A DNA stretch of 64,000 nucleotides. Source: Mesorhizobium sp. AR10. Lineage in GTDB: Bacteria > Pseudomonadota > Alphaproteobacteria > Rhizobiales > Rhizobiaceae. The translations under genes were made by a program, and so were the position numbers. The notes under the pieces were generated by a model. That model was not told where the DNA came from and made no database searches. It saw nothing but the letters and a program-made list of their open reading frames with translations. Positions 1-10,118 of this stretch are shown here, one piece after another (the stretch's first letter is position 1; every line of letters begins with the position of its first letter). The stretch lies in the NCBI RefSeq assembly GCF_024746795.1, contig NZ_CP080524.1, positions 5,496,001 to 5,560,000 of the forward strand, given 5' to 3'.

Positions 1-398
1 CGCGACTTCTACATATGATGTCATTGGGTAGTACTGTTCTCCAGGCGCAAGGACGTGGACACTATCGGGGCGCGAGAGCGAATAACATCCGTCACGACCA
101 CCTGTTTAGAGTGCCAATCCTCAGCCTCGCCGCGTGTATCGCATACCGTGGACTTGCGGTCATCGCCAGATATTTTTTCGCGAGCTGTTTGGTTGAGGGA
201 TTGGATGATCAATCGGCCACTATTTTCGCGAGATTTTCGCAATGCGACGCTGAATACCGCGCAACCTGCGCGTTGGCAGGGTACCATCGGAGATGGCGAT
301 TGCGGCTGGGTTCGGAGATGCGGGTCTGTTCGTGATCAAGAATCCGCGAATTTGCCGATTCGCGCCATTTCATGAATCGATCCTGGCCGTCACCGGAT
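1..398. other. No recognisable gene at left edge
   Basis: Several short overlapping open frames exist on both strands here, but none shows a recognisable motif, a ribosome-binding site with a plausible start, or consistent codon use. It lies just beyond a broken epimerase fragment, so it is probably decayed polysaccharide-locus or mobile DNA. I see no RNA gene in it. Confidence 0.5.
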
Positions 399-512
399 TC
401 ATCTCGTTGGCGTTACGGTGCTTCGCATTCCGACTTTGAACGGTGTGGTTGGTTTCCAGCCGAGCATCTTCTCTGCAAGGGAGATGTCCAGGCTGGCGAT
501 ATCGACGCCGTG
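399..512 (-). pseudogene. C-terminal fragment of an NAD-dependent sugar epimerase
   Basis: The minus-strand frame that stops at 399-401 reads VDIASLDISLAEKMLGWKP followed by TTPFKVGMRSTV. This is the usual end of extended short-chain NDP-sugar epimerases and dehydratases (an 'aDis.A...lGW.P.t.f..Gl..tv' pattern). The frame is closed by a stop at 573-575, and no Rossmann fold lies upstream, so only the last 35 or so residues survive. It sits just downstream of rfbD in the same orientation, which suggests that a further sugar gene once ended this operon. It rests on a short motif, so confidence is moderate. Confidence 0.5.
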
Positions 513-617
513 CTTCTTGCTCCGACATATTCGCGCTGGAAGACATGGCCGGTCAAACGCCGCTGCCGATGTTTATGATCGCGCGTGGCGTACCTTAGGC
601 CCGGCCGAGCGGCATCG

Positions 618-1505
618 TCAAGCAGGCCGAAGGAGACATAGCACCACCTCTTGCGTCGATTTGCGCCAATCCGGCGCATTCCAGTCGAATGTGGTGGTGA
701 ATTTCGCCGTCGACAGCCGCGAATTGCCGGGGCGCTTCGCCTTTGTCGGATAGTCGCTGGTGGCGATGTCCGTCACCCGCGCATAGGGACCACCAAACGC
801 GCGGCTTGTGTCTAGGATATGACGGGCAAAGCCGCTCCAGTTGGTCTCACCGGTTCCCACCAGATGGTAGATCCCATAGTCATCAAAGGTCTTGTCCTCG
901 CGGACTACCGCCGCCGAATGCAGGATCGCGTCGGCGATATCAAGCGCGGAAGTGGGATTTCCCCGCTGATCGGCCACCACCGCTATCTCATCGCGATCGG
1001 CTGCGAGCCGCAGCATGGTCTTGACGAAATTCTTGCCGAACGGGCTATAGACCCATGCCGTGCGCAGGATCAGATGGCGGGGATTGACTGCGGCCACCGC
1101 CTGTTCTCCGGCAAGCTTGGAGGCGCCGTAGACGCTGCGCGGCACGGTTGCGTCGGTCTCGGCATAGGCGCCCGCCCCCGTGCCGTCGAAGACATAATCA
1201 GTCGAAAGATGGATGACGGGAACGCCAAGGCGTGCCGCGGCCTCGGCTACCTTGCCGGCACCGACGGCATTGACCGCAAATGCGATGTCAGGCTCATCCT
1301 CGGCCTGGTCCACCGCCGTATACGCAGCTGCCGAGACGACGATATCTGGCCTCGACGCCTCAAGCGCTTCGATCACCGTGTCGGGTCGCGTCAGATCGAG
1401 TTGCGGCCGGCCGACCGCAATGATTTCGACGTCATTACGTCTTTGCCCGACCTCCAAAAGGCTTGCAACGACCTGGCCCTCGCGTCCGGTGACGGCGAGC
1501 CTCAC
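618..1505 (-). CDS. rfbD: dTDP-4-dehydrorhamnose reductase
   Basis: Final step of dTDP-L-rhamnose synthesis: NAD(P)H-dependent reduction of dTDP-4-keto-L-rhamnose. At 295 residues it has the family length. The N-terminal cofactor loop GREGQV lies at residues 8-13, the region [12 protein letters not shown] is the RmlD NAD-binding and dimer region, and YGASK carries the catalytic Tyr/Lys pair. The GTG start overlaps the rfbB stop by 4 bp (GTGA), so the two are translationally coupled in the order rfbA-rfbC-rfbB-rfbD. No frameshift or missing catalytic residue is visible. Confidence 0.95.
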   Translation of the reverse strand: MRLAVTGREGQVVASLLEVGQRRNDVEIIAVGRPQLDLTRPDTVIEALEASRPDIVVSAAAYTAVDQAEDEPDIAFAVNAVGAGKVAEAAARLGVPVIHLSTDYVFDGTGAGAYAETDATVPRSVYGASKLAGEQAVAAVNPRHLILRTAWVYSPFGKNFVKTMLRLAADRDEIAVVADQRGNPTSALDIADAILHSAAVVREDKTFDDYGIYHLVGTGETNWSGFARHILDTSRAFGGPYARVTDIATSDYPTKAKRPGNSRLSTAKFTTTFDWNAPDWRKSTQEVVLCLLRPA

Positions 1506-2572
1506 GCAGCGCCCTTTTTGCCATCGCCCAGCCGCTCACCGGCATAGCCCTGTTCGCGGATCGGCGCCCACCACCATTTGTTGTCCAAAAACCAGTCGAC
1601 CGTTCTTGCCAGGCCGCTGTCGAAATTCTCCTTCGGCGTCCAGCCGAGGTCACGGCCGATCTTGGAGGCGTCGATCGCATAGCGGCGATCGTGGCCGGGC
1701 CGGTCGGTGACGAAATTGATCAGGTCGCGGTAGCTTTTGCCGCCTTTCCGCGGCCTTCTCAGGTCGAGAAGATCGCAGATGGTCTCGACGACGCTTAGAT
1801 TTGTCCGTTCCGAATTGCCGCCGACATTGTAGCTTTCACCCGGCTGTCCCTTGGTCGCGACAAGTTCCAGCGCACGCGCATGGTCCTCGACGAAAAGCCA
1901 GTCGCGCACATTGGCGCCGGCGCCGTAGACCGGCAGCGGCTTCTCGTCGAGCGCGTTCAGGATGACCAGCGGGATGAGCTTTTCGGGAAAGTGATAGGGC
2001 CCGTAATTGTTCGAGCAATTGGAGAGGACGACCGGCAGGCCATAGGTTTCGTGCCAGGCTCTTACCAGATGGTCCGAGGCTGCCTTCGAGGCGGAATAGG
2101 GCGAGGAGGGAGCATAGGGCGTCTCCTCGACAAACATGCCGCTGTCGAAGGGAAGATCGCCAAACACCTCGTCGGTCGAAACGTGATGGAAGCGAAAGCG
2201 ACCCTTCCTGTCCTCCGGAAGGCTGCGCCAGTATTCCAGGGCAGAATTCAGAATGCGATAGGTTCCGACGATGTTGGTCTCGATGAACGCGCCCGGCCCA
2301 TCGATCGACCGGTCGACATGGCTTTCGGCAGCGAGATTCATCACGATGTCGATATCGTCGCGGTGCAATATGTCGAGGACCGCCCGCTCGTCACAAATGT
2401 CGGCCTGCTCGAACCTGTAGTTGTGCGCGTTCTCGATCGGTCGCAACGAGGCGAGGTTTCCCGCATAGGTGAGCTTGTCGAGGTTGGTCACGCGGTAGGC
2501 CGGATTGGCGCACAAATGCCGGCACACCGCCGAGCCGATGAAGCCGGCGCCGCCAGTCACCAGAAAATTCAT
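1502..2572 (-). CDS. rfbB: dTDP-glucose 4,6-dehydratase
   Basis: Converts dTDP-glucose to dTDP-4-keto-6-deoxyglucose, the second step to dTDP-L-rhamnose. At 356 residues it is full length. The Rossmann motif TGGAGFIGS is at residues 6-14, the AAESHVDRS motif typical of RmlB is present, DEVFGD holds the catalytic Asp/Glu region, and YSASK is the Tyr/Lys pair. It starts 24 nt after the rfbC stop and overlaps rfbD. The whole four-gene set is on the minus strand and diverges from the GDP-D-rhamnose genes. Confidence 0.96.
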   Translation of the reverse strand: MNFLVTGGAGFIGSAVCRHLCANPAYRVTNLDKLTYAGNLASLRPIENAHNYRFEQADICDERAVLDILHRDDIDIVMNLAAESHVDRSIDGPGAFIETNIVGTYRILNSALEYWRSLPEDRKGRFRFHHVSTDEVFGDLPFDSGMFVEETPYAPSSPYSASKAASDHLVRAWHETYGLPVVLSNCSNNYGPYHFPEKLIPLVILNALDEKPLPVYGAGANVRDWLFVEDHARALELVATKGQPGESYNVGGNSERTNLSVVETICDLLDLRRPRKGGKSYRDLINFVTDRPGHDRRYAIDASKIGRDLGWTPKENFDSGLARTVDWFLDNKWWWAPIREQGYAGERLGDGKKGAA

Positions 2573-2596
2573 GCCGCTCTCCTCATGCGAACACCT

Positions 2597-3151
2597 TCAT
2601 GCAAACACCTCCGCCGTGCCAAGCGTCGGCGCCTTGAGGTCCTTGTCCGAAAGCTGAAACCCGCCTGATATCGATGGCCATTCTATGCCGATGGCAGGAT
2701 CGTCGAAACGGATCGATCGGTCATCCGCCGGCGAATAGGTGTCGGTGACCTTATACAGAACCTCAGTGTCCGGCACGAGCGTCACGAAGCCGTGCGCGAA
2801 GCCTTTCGGCACCAGAATCTGGTTGCCTTTCTCGGCCGATATTTCGAGCGCGACCCATTTTCCAAAGGTTTTCGAGCTGCGGCGAAGGTCGACCGCAACG
2901 TCGAGGATTTTTCCGCTGATGACACGCAACAGCTTGTCCTGGGCGCGTGGCGGAAGCTGGTAATGGAGCCCCCTCAAAACACCGGCGGCGGCGGAACAGG
3001 AATGATTGTCCTGCACGAAACGCAAGTCGATGCCGGCCTCGGCGAAGCGCTCGGCATTCCAGGTTTCGATGAAAAAGCCGCGCGCGTCGCCGTGCCGCTT
3101 CGGTACGATCTCCAGCACGCCGTCGAGTCCGAGTTGCCTTACCTCCAGCAC
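2597..3151 (-). CDS. rfbC: dTDP-4-dehydrorhamnose 3,5-epimerase
   Basis: Cupin-fold epimerase that inverts C3 and C5 of dTDP-4-keto-6-deoxyglucose. At 184 residues it is complete. It shows the signature RGLHYQLPP with the catalytic histidine, the substrate-contact segment DVAVDLR, and PKGFAHGF. The start is a GTG placed immediately after the rfbA TAG (no intervening base), so translation probably continues from rfbA. No other start fits the conserved N-terminus, which begins VLEVRQLGLDG. Confidence 0.95.
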   Translation of the reverse strand: MLEVRQLGLDGVLEIVPKRHGDARGFFIETWNAERFAEAGIDLRFVQDNHSCSAAAGVLRGLHYQLPPRAQDKLLRVISGKILDVAVDLRRSSKTFGKWVALEISAEKGNQILVPKGFAHGFVTLVPDTEVLYKVTDTYSPADDRSIRFDDPAIGIEWPSISGGFQLSDKDLKAPTLGTAEVFA

Positions 3152-4033
3152 CTAGTTCTCCGTCAGGTCGGTGACGCGCCTGCGCAGATAGGCGGCATAT
3201 TCGTTCTTTCCGAGGCGGGTGGCGCGCTGCAGCACCTTGTCTGCCGTCAGCCAGCCCTGTTCGAAGGCGATCTCCTCCGGGCAGGCGACCTTGATGCCCT
3301 GGCGGTGCTCGATCGTGCGCACGAAAGACGAGGCTTCATGCAGGCTGTCATGGGTGCCGGTGTCGAGCCAGGCATAGCCGCGGCCGAGCTGATGGACGTG
3401 CAGGTGCCCGCGTTCGAGATAGACGTTGTTGACGGCCGTGATCTCAAGTTCACCGCGCTCCGAGGGCTGGATCGTCGAGGCGATGTCGACGACGTCATTG
3501 TCGTAGAAGTAAAGGCCGGTGACGGCCCAGTTGGATTTTGGCTTCTGCGGCTTTTCCTCGATCGTAAGGGCAGTGCCGCTGAGCTTGTCGAACGACACCA
3601 CGCCATAGCGTTCCGGATCATCGACATGATAGGCGAACACCGACGCGCCGCTTTCGCGGGCTGCCGCCGTGCGGCAAAGCTGCGACAGCCCTTCGCCGAA
3701 ATAGATATTGTCGCCAAGGATCATCGACACGCTGTCCTTGCCGATGAAGTCACGGCCGATGATGAAGGCTTCGGCAAGGCCGTTGGGGTGGGGCTGCTCG
3801 GCGTAGGATAGATCTAGCCCGAAATCCGAACCGTCGCCGAGCAAATCCCGAAAAACCGGCAAGTCACGCGGCGTTGAGATAATCAGAATCTCGCGGATTC
3901 CCGTGAGCATCAATACGCTCAGCGGGTAATAGATCATTGGCTTGTCATATATCGGAAGGATTTGCTTAGAGATTGCCAATGTTAGCGGATAGAGACGCGT
4001 TCCACTGCCTCCAGCAAGGATTATTCCTTTCAA
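3152..4033 (-). CDS. rfbA: Glucose-1-phosphate thymidylyltransferase
   Basis: Makes dTDP-glucose from dTTP and glucose-1-phosphate, entry to the L-rhamnose pathway. The nucleotidyltransferase signature [17 protein letters not shown] is at the very N-terminus, followed by [12 protein letters not shown] and the metal site LGDNI. A longer open frame runs to 4246, but its extra 71 residues are unlike any RfbA. The TTG at 4031-4033 is preceded by AAGGAG six bases upstream and gives the usual family length (293 residues), so I chose it. It heads the minus-strand rfbACBD operon. The promoter should lie in the 380 bp shared with the divergent mutase gene. Confidence 0.93.
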   Translation of the reverse strand: MKGIILAGGSGTRLYPLTLAISKQILPIYDKPMIYYPLSVLMLTGIREILIISTPRDLPVFRDLLGDGSDFGLDLSYAEQPHPNGLAEAFIIGRDFIGKDSVSMILGDNIYFGEGLSQLCRTAAARESGASVFAYHVDDPERYGVVSFDKLSGTALTIEEKPQKPKSNWAVTGLYFYDNDVVDIASTIQPSERGELEITAVNNVYLERGHLHVHQLGRGYAWLDTGTHDSLHEASSFVRTIEHRQGIKVACPEEIAFEQGWLTADKVLQRATRLGKNEYAAYLRRRVTDLTEN

Positions 4034-4413
4034 CAGGCTCTCCTTGAATTGCCGAGGCCCCGCCTTGACGCCAAGTTGTTTGTGCTTAGGTTTCGCGCAA
4101 TGGCTTGTCAATGTCGGTCCTGAATGAGTGTCCGGATCATCTCCGTTGGCTGGGCGAGGACGGCATAGGACAGAAACAGCACGAGTTCCTTGCGAATAAT
4201 CTGCCTGTGGCGACGCCGTCGAGAGCGCCGGCGGTACGATCGTCAAGCCGATCTTTCATTCCCCGGCAGGCGTTTCCATTTCGTCGGCCCGGCCGGGAAT
4301 GTGCTCGCGGTCCGGCGAGAGCAGAGAGGTGAAGGATCACGATCGATTTTGCGATTGACAGCATAGCCCAGTGCAATATTACCAGCCTGCCTTTCAACCA
4401 GCAAAGCGGAATA
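4034..4413. promoter_or_regulatory. Divergent intergenic region between the two sugar operons
   Basis: These 380 bases separate the divergent rfbA operon (minus) and the mutase-manC-gmd-rmd operon (plus). They must carry both promoters and any shared operator. I see no convincing -35/-10 pair, riboswitch or conserved coding frame. The N-terminal extension of the rfbA open frame across part of it looks non-coding. Confidence 0.5.
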
Positions 4414-5844
4414 ATGAAATTTGGATCAAGCGGCATTCGAGGTCTGGCTTCGGAATTGGCTGGAAGACCCAGCGGACTTTATACGGAGGCCTTCGCTTGG
4501 CGCTTAGTTTCCGGTGGGGTCCAGCCGCATAGCTTGGTGTTCGTCGGCCGCGATTTACGCGACAGCAGTCAGGCTATTGCCGATAACTGCATGGTGGCAT
4601 TGGCCAGAAGCGGATTTCAGCCGATCGATTGCGGTGCCATTCCGACGCCTGCCCTCGCCCTTTATGCACGGAAACACGATGCAGCCGCTCTGATGGTAAC
4701 CGGTTCTCATATCCCGGCTGACCGCAACGGCATCAAATTCTATAGCCCGCACGGTGAAATCGACAAGGCGGACGAGGCCGCGATGACGCGCTATGTCGCC
4801 GAAAGATCAGATGCATACTGCTCGCCGCCTCCTCCTGAAACGGTTTGGCCAATACGTCATGACGAGGCTATCGCTGCCTATCGAGCGCGCGCCAATGACG
4901 TACTCGAGCCGGGCTCCCTTTCCGGCATGAGACTGGGGGTCTATCAACACAGTTCGGTCGCAGCGGAACTGTTGGTGCAGGTTCTTGAATCGTTTGGCGC
5001 TAGTGTGGTCCCCGTCGGGAAAACCGAAAAATTCGTCCCCGTAGATACCGAAGCCGTTGATGCGCCCACGATGGCAAAATTGAAGGGTTGGGTCCGGGAA
5101 TTCAATCTCGACGCCATCGTGTCGACCGATGCGGACGCCGATCGGCCACTTGTCGCAGACGAGAATGGCGATCTGTTTCGCGGCGACCTGATTGGCCTCG
5201 CTACGGCCTTGTTCGTGAAAGCAGATACAATCGTGACACCGGTGACCTCCAATTCAGGCATTTCGGAAGCTTTCGGCTTCGAAGTCCTGAGAACGAAGGT
5301 CGGGTCTCCATTTGTCATCGAAGCCATGGAAGCGTCACACGGTGCCGGCAGCATCGTTGTCGGCTTTGAGGCCAATGGTGGTGTTCTCCTGGGATCGGAT
5401 TGCAAGCTGACCGGAAAGACATTGGCCGCATTGCCAACACGGGACTCACTGCTTCCGATCTTGGCTGTCCTCGGTACGATGGCATCGACAAAAACGACGC
5501 TGTCGCACCTGCGCGAGCTTTGGAACCTTCCGGTGTGCGCGAGCGAACGCCTTCAAAACTTTCCCACGGAAAGTTCGCGCAGATTGATGGATCACCTCGC
5601 AAGCCGGGGTGCGCTACAGCAATTTCTAGCCCCATTCGGGACTGTGGCCGAAGTCGACGAAACCGACGGACTTAGAGCGCGAACGCTTACAGGCGAAATC
5701 ATACATCTGCGTCCGTCCGGCAATGCCCCGGAGTTGCGCTGCTACTCGGAGGCGGCGAGCTACAGCAGGGCGACAGCCATCGTGGATCTGACGCTGAAGA
5801 GGGCGCAAGCCTTCGCGCTCACAGACGAAATAGAGGTTATTTGA
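4414..5844 (+). CDS. Phosphomannomutase-type phosphohexomutase
   Basis: Alpha-D-phosphohexomutase, most likely interconverting mannose-6-phosphate and mannose-1-phosphate for GDP-mannose synthesis. At 476 residues all four functional loops are visible: the phosphoserine loop VTGSHIPADRNGIKFY, the metal loop STDADADRPL (a DADAD variant of the common DGDGD), the sugar loop GFEANGG, and the phosphate loop RPSGNAPELR. It overlaps manC by 4 bp (ATGA) and so is probably coupled to it. The neighbours manC and gmd favour mannose over glucose or glucosamine as substrate. The family cannot be split by sequence alone, hence no symbol. Confidence 0.9.
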   Translation: MKFGSSGIRGLASELAGRPSGLYTEAFAWRLVSGGVQPHSLVFVGRDLRDSSQAIADNCMVALARSGFQPIDCGAIPTPALALYARKHDAAALMVTGSHIPADRNGIKFYSPHGEIDKADEAAMTRYVAERSDAYCSPPPPETVWPIRHDEAIAAYRARANDVLEPGSLSGMRLGVYQHSSVAAELLVQVLESFGASVVPVGKTEKFVPVDTEAVDAPTMAKLKGWVREFNLDAIVSTDADADRPLVADENGDLFRGDLIGLATALFVKADTIVTPVTSNSGISEAFGFEVLRTKVGSPFVIEAMEASHGAGSIVVGFEANGGVLLGSDCKLTGKTLAALPTRDSLLPILAVLGTMASTKTTLSHLRELWNLPVCASERLQNFPTESSRRLMDHLASRGALQQFLAPFGTVAEVDETDGLRARTLTGEIIHLRPSGNAPELRCYSEAASYSRATAIVDLTLKRAQAFALTDEIEVI

Positions 5845-7259
5845 TGAAAGTGGTTCCGGTCATCATCAGCGGTGGCGCTGGTTCGCGGCTATGGCCGGCC
5901 TCGAGGCAATCACACCCCAAACCTTTCCTGAGGGTGGCGGATGGACATTCACTCATCCAGCATACGGCGCTGCGCGCAGCTTCCATACAGGACGTCGTGG
6001 AGCTCGTTACCGTGACGTCCAGGGATCATCTTTTCCTTACGAAAGACGACTTCGACGAGCTGGATTCTGTCGTTCTGCCGCGTACTTTTCTGCTTGAGCC
6101 AGAGGGTCGGGATACGGCCGCCGCCGTGGCTGCGGCAACCATCCATGCCAAGGCAACACAGGGTCCAGATGCGATTCTGTGCATTTTTCCGGCGGATCAT
6201 ATGATTGGCGACCAGCCGGCATTTCTGAACGCCATGGGCCGGGCCATCGAACATGCGCAGCAGGGACGTATCGCAACCCTGGGTATCGGCCCGGATAGGC
6301 CGGACACGGCATTCGGCTACATCGAGGCCGACGGCGAAAAGGTCATCCGTTTCGTTGAAAAACCGGACATCGAGACGGCCAAGTCCTATGTGGCGTCCAA
6401 GCGTTTCTTCTGGAACGCCGGCATCTTCTGCTTCAAAGCGCAGGTCATGCTCGACGAAATGGCTTCGCATTGCCCCGCAGTGATCGAGGCCGTTCTCGAT
6501 AGCTACGAGAACGGCAGCTTCAGCCGCGGCGAAGGCTTTACCAATATCGAACTCTCATCCGAGCATTTCGCCATGGCCCCGCGTATCTCGCTCGACCGTG
6601 CGGTGATGGAAAAAACGCACAATCTCGCTGTCGTCCCCTGCGAAATGGGGTGGAACGACATTGGATCGTGGAACGCAATGGCCGAACTGGTCGCCCCTGA
6701 CGAGAGTGGGAACAGGATTCGCGGCGATGTTCACATGGTGGACACCGTGGGCAGCTACATAAGCTCGGATAAGCGACTGATTGGCACGGTCGGCGTCAGC
6801 GACCTGGTGATCGTCGATTCCCCGGACGCATTGCTTGTCGCATCCCGTGACCGCGTCCAGGACGTCAAGAAACTCTTCGAGGCGCTCAAGGCCTCGGGAC
6901 ATGAGGCGCATTTGCTTCACAACACGGTGCACCGGCCGTGGGGCACCTACACGGTTCTGGAGGAAGGCGAGCGCTTCAAGATCAAGCGCATCGAGGTGAA
7001 GCCGGGCGGGCGCTTGAGTCTGCAGATGCACTACCACCGCTCCGAGCACTGGGTCGTGGTCAGCGGCACTGCGAAAATAGTCAACGGCGACCAAGAATTA
7101 TTCCTGACGACCAATCAATCCACCTATATCCCTTGCGGCCACAAACATCGCCTCGAGAATCCTGGCAGCATCGGCTTGGTGATGATCGAGGTCCAAAGCG
7201 GCGAGTATCTCGGCGAAGATGACATCGTGCGCTTCGACGATATATACGGTCGTACCTGA
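5841..7259 (+). CDS. manC: Mannose-1-phosphate guanylyltransferase / mannose-6-phosphate isomerase
   Basis: Type II bifunctional enzyme (AlgA/ManC/XanB class). The N-terminal GDP-mannose pyrophosphorylase has the motif ISGGAGSRLWPASRQSHPK, the site FPADHMI, and FVEKPD. The C-terminal cupin has HRPWGTYTVLEEGERFKIK and LSLQMHYHRSEHWVVVSG, the phosphomannose isomerase half. 472 residues is the normal length. It supplies GDP-mannose, and isomerase activity may also feed mannose-6-phosphate to the upstream mutase. It sits in an operon with the mutase (4-bp overlap) and gmd (66 bp downstream). Confidence 0.95.
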   Translation: MMKVVPVIISGGAGSRLWPASRQSHPKPFLRVADGHSLIQHTALRAASIQDVVELVTVTSRDHLFLTKDDFDELDSVVLPRTFLLEPEGRDTAAAVAAATIHAKATQGPDAILCIFPADHMIGDQPAFLNAMGRAIEHAQQGRIATLGIGPDRPDTAFGYIEADGEKVIRFVEKPDIETAKSYVASKRFFWNAGIFCFKAQVMLDEMASHCPAVIEAVLDSYENGSFSRGEGFTNIELSSEHFAMAPRISLDRAVMEKTHNLAVVPCEMGWNDIGSWNAMAELVAPDESGNRIRGDVHMVDTVGSYISSDKRLIGTVGVSDLVIVDSPDALLVASRDRVQDVKKLFEALKASGHEAHLLHNTVHRPWGTYTVLEEGERFKIKRIEVKPGGRLSLQMHYHRSEHWVVVSGTAKIVNGDQELFLTTNQSTYIPCGHKHRLENPGSIGLVMIEVQSGEYLGEDDIVRFDDIYGRT

Positions 7260-8312
<1,053 letters not shown>

Positions 8313-8338
8313 GTTGAGCAGAAAGCCCCATTTGCGTT

Positions 8339-9295
8339 ATGGTCGATAGGTTCAGGCATCGCATCCTCATAACCGGGGCAAGCGGGTTCGTCGGCTCGGC
8401 ACTGTTGCAGCTGCTGGAACGGGACCACGGCGACTGCAAGGTGTTCGCGCTTGGTCATGGCAAAGAGCAACAAAACGCAATCGACCTGCGGGACCGGGAA
8501 GCGGTTGACACCGCCGTCCGCGAGATACAGCCGACTGCGCTTATCCATTTGGCAGCGGTCGCCGCACCTTCCGATGCACGCAACGCGCCACGACATGCCT
8601 GGAACGTCAATGTTACGGGAACGATGAATCTTGCCGAATCTGTGCTGCGACACGCGCCGAAGGCCCGGTTCGTTTACGTTGGGAGTTCGGAGGCCTATGG
8701 CGCTTCGTTCCTCAACGTAGCCGGCCCGGTGACGGAAAGCGCGCCGCTTCGGCCGATGAACGTCTACGGCGCCACCAAGGCGGCCGCAGACCTGATGATC
8801 GGGCAATTGGCATATGACGGTCTGCGCGCTGTCCGCTTTCGCCCGTTCAATCACACCGGCCCTGGTCAGTCCGATACCTACGTAGTCTCCAGCTTCGCAC
8901 GCCAGATCGCCGAGATCGTGTCCGGCAAAAGCGAACCGATCATTCACGTAGGAAATCTTGAAGCCGAGCGCGATTTCCTGGATGTTCGCGACGTGGTACG
9001 AGCATATGCGAGTTCCGCGCTTCTCGACCTGGATGCCGAACCGGACCGCGTTTACAACCTGGCATCCGGACAACCGCGGAAGATCCGGGATATCCTGGAC
9101 GCGCTGATTGCGCAGTCGGGCATAGACATCGAAATCCGCGCCGACCCGAAAAAACTTCGTCCGAACGACATCCCTGTTGCCTGGGGTGATGCGTCAAAGG
9201 CGCGCGCCAAGCTGAATTGGCAGCCTTTGGTGCCATTCGAGCAAACAATCGCCGACGTTTTCGGATATTGGCACCGGCTATGTAACGCCCGCTGA
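8339..9295 (+). CDS. rmd: GDP-6-deoxy-D-mannose reductase (Rmd-like epimerase/dehydratase)
   Basis: Extended short-chain dehydrogenase of 318 residues with the NAD(P) motif ITGASGFVGSAL and the catalytic YGATK pair after SSEAYG. The segment RPFNHTGPGQ and the final Asp-Ala-Arg-Lys block (GDASKARAKLNW) match Rmd proteins, which reduce GDP-4-keto-6-deoxymannose to GDP-D-rhamnose. It follows gmd by 26 bp and precedes the polysaccharide exporter. Other sugar epimerase activities are possible on sequence alone. The gmd partner is the main argument for this one. Confidence 0.85.
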   Translation: MVDRFRHRILITGASGFVGSALLQLLERDHGDCKVFALGHGKEQQNAIDLRDREAVDTAVREIQPTALIHLAAVAAPSDARNAPRHAWNVNVTGTMNLAESVLRHAPKARFVYVGSSEAYGASFLNVAGPVTESAPLRPMNVYGATKAAADLMIGQLAYDGLRAVRFRPFNHTGPGQSDTYVVSSFARQIAEIVSGKSEPIIHVGNLEAERDFLDVRDVVRAYASSALLDLDAEPDRVYNLASGQPRKIRDILDALIAQSGIDIEIRADPKKLRPNDIPVAWGDASKARAKLNWQPLVPFEQTIADVFGYWHRLCNAR

Positions 9296-9330
9296 CGCCA
9301 TTACCGCAGGGCGCAAAGGATCGAGAGCAC

Positions 9331-10116
9331 ATGTTCCGAAGCTTATGGCAATACCGCCATTTTATCATCTCCTCTATCAGAGGCGATCTGAAGGGACGTT
9401 TCGTGCGGTCCCGTCTGGGCGGCCTTTGGTTCATTCTCCACCCGCTTGCGCAGGCGGTCATCTTCTCGATCGTGCTTTCCGAAGTTCTCAAGGCTCGGCT
9501 TCCAGACACGGACAGCCCAGCGGCCTATCCGATCTATCTTCTATCCGGCATGGCCGCGTGGAATTTGTTTAGCGAGATTCTCACCCGCAGCATGACCGTC
9601 TTCATCGAACAAGCGCCGGTGATGAAGAAGATTGCCTTTCCGCGTCTATGCCTGCCCATAATCGTCGGCGGCACGGCGCTGATCAATCATCTGCTGCTGC
9701 TCGTCGCCCTGTTCATCATCTTCATCTTCCTCGGGCACCTACCAGGCCGCACATTGATCCTGTTGCCGGTCGGGATCGTACTGATTGCGGCTATCGGTTT
9801 CGGCCTTGGCGTCATCCTCGGCGTGATGAACGTATTCATTCGCGATATCGCCCAGGTGATGACAATCGTGCTGCAACTCTGGTACTGGCTGACACCGATT
9901 GTCTACCCGGCCAGCGTTTTGCCGGAAAAGTACAGCATTGTGCTCAATCTCAACCCGATCGCGCCGTTGGTTGCGTTGTATCAGGATGCATTGTTGTTCA
10001 ACCGCTGGCCAAGTCCGGAAAGCCTGATCATGCCGGCGGCTTTGGGAATCCTGAGCATGAGCTTTGCGATCGTGTTCTTTCGCCGCGCAAGCCCCGAACT
10101 CATCGACGGGTTGTGA
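9331..10116 (+). CDS. wzm: O-polysaccharide ABC transporter permease
   Basis: ABC-2 type integral membrane protein, 261 residues with about six hydrophobic helices. The N-terminal cytoplasmic segment contains RGDLKGRFVRSRLGGLW, typical of Wzm and KpsM-like permeases, followed by helices such as PLAQAVIFSIVLSEVL, and FIRDIAQVMTIVLQLWYWLTPIVYP near the end. It exports completed lipid-linked polysaccharide across the inner membrane with the Wzt ATPase encoded 2 bp downstream. Its presence shows the ABC-dependent (not Wzx/Wzy) assembly route. Confidence 0.95.
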   Translation: MFRSLWQYRHFIISSIRGDLKGRFVRSRLGGLWFILHPLAQAVIFSIVLSEVLKARLPDTDSPAAYPIYLLSGMAAWNLFSEILTRSMTVFIEQAPVMKKIAFPRLCLPIIVGGTALINHLLLLVALFIIFIFLGHLPGRTLILLPVGIVLIAAIGFGLGVILGVMNVFIRDIAQVMTIVLQLWYWLTPIVYPASVLPEKYSIVLNLNPIAPLVALYQDALLFNRWPSPESLIMPAALGILSMSFAIVFFRRASPELIDGL

Positions 10117-10118
10117 CC

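Noticed and set aside
3152..4246. 364-residue version of rfbA starting at 4246
   Set aside because: The first 71 residues have no family similarity. The TTG at 4033 has a perfect ribosome-binding site and restores the standard N-terminus.
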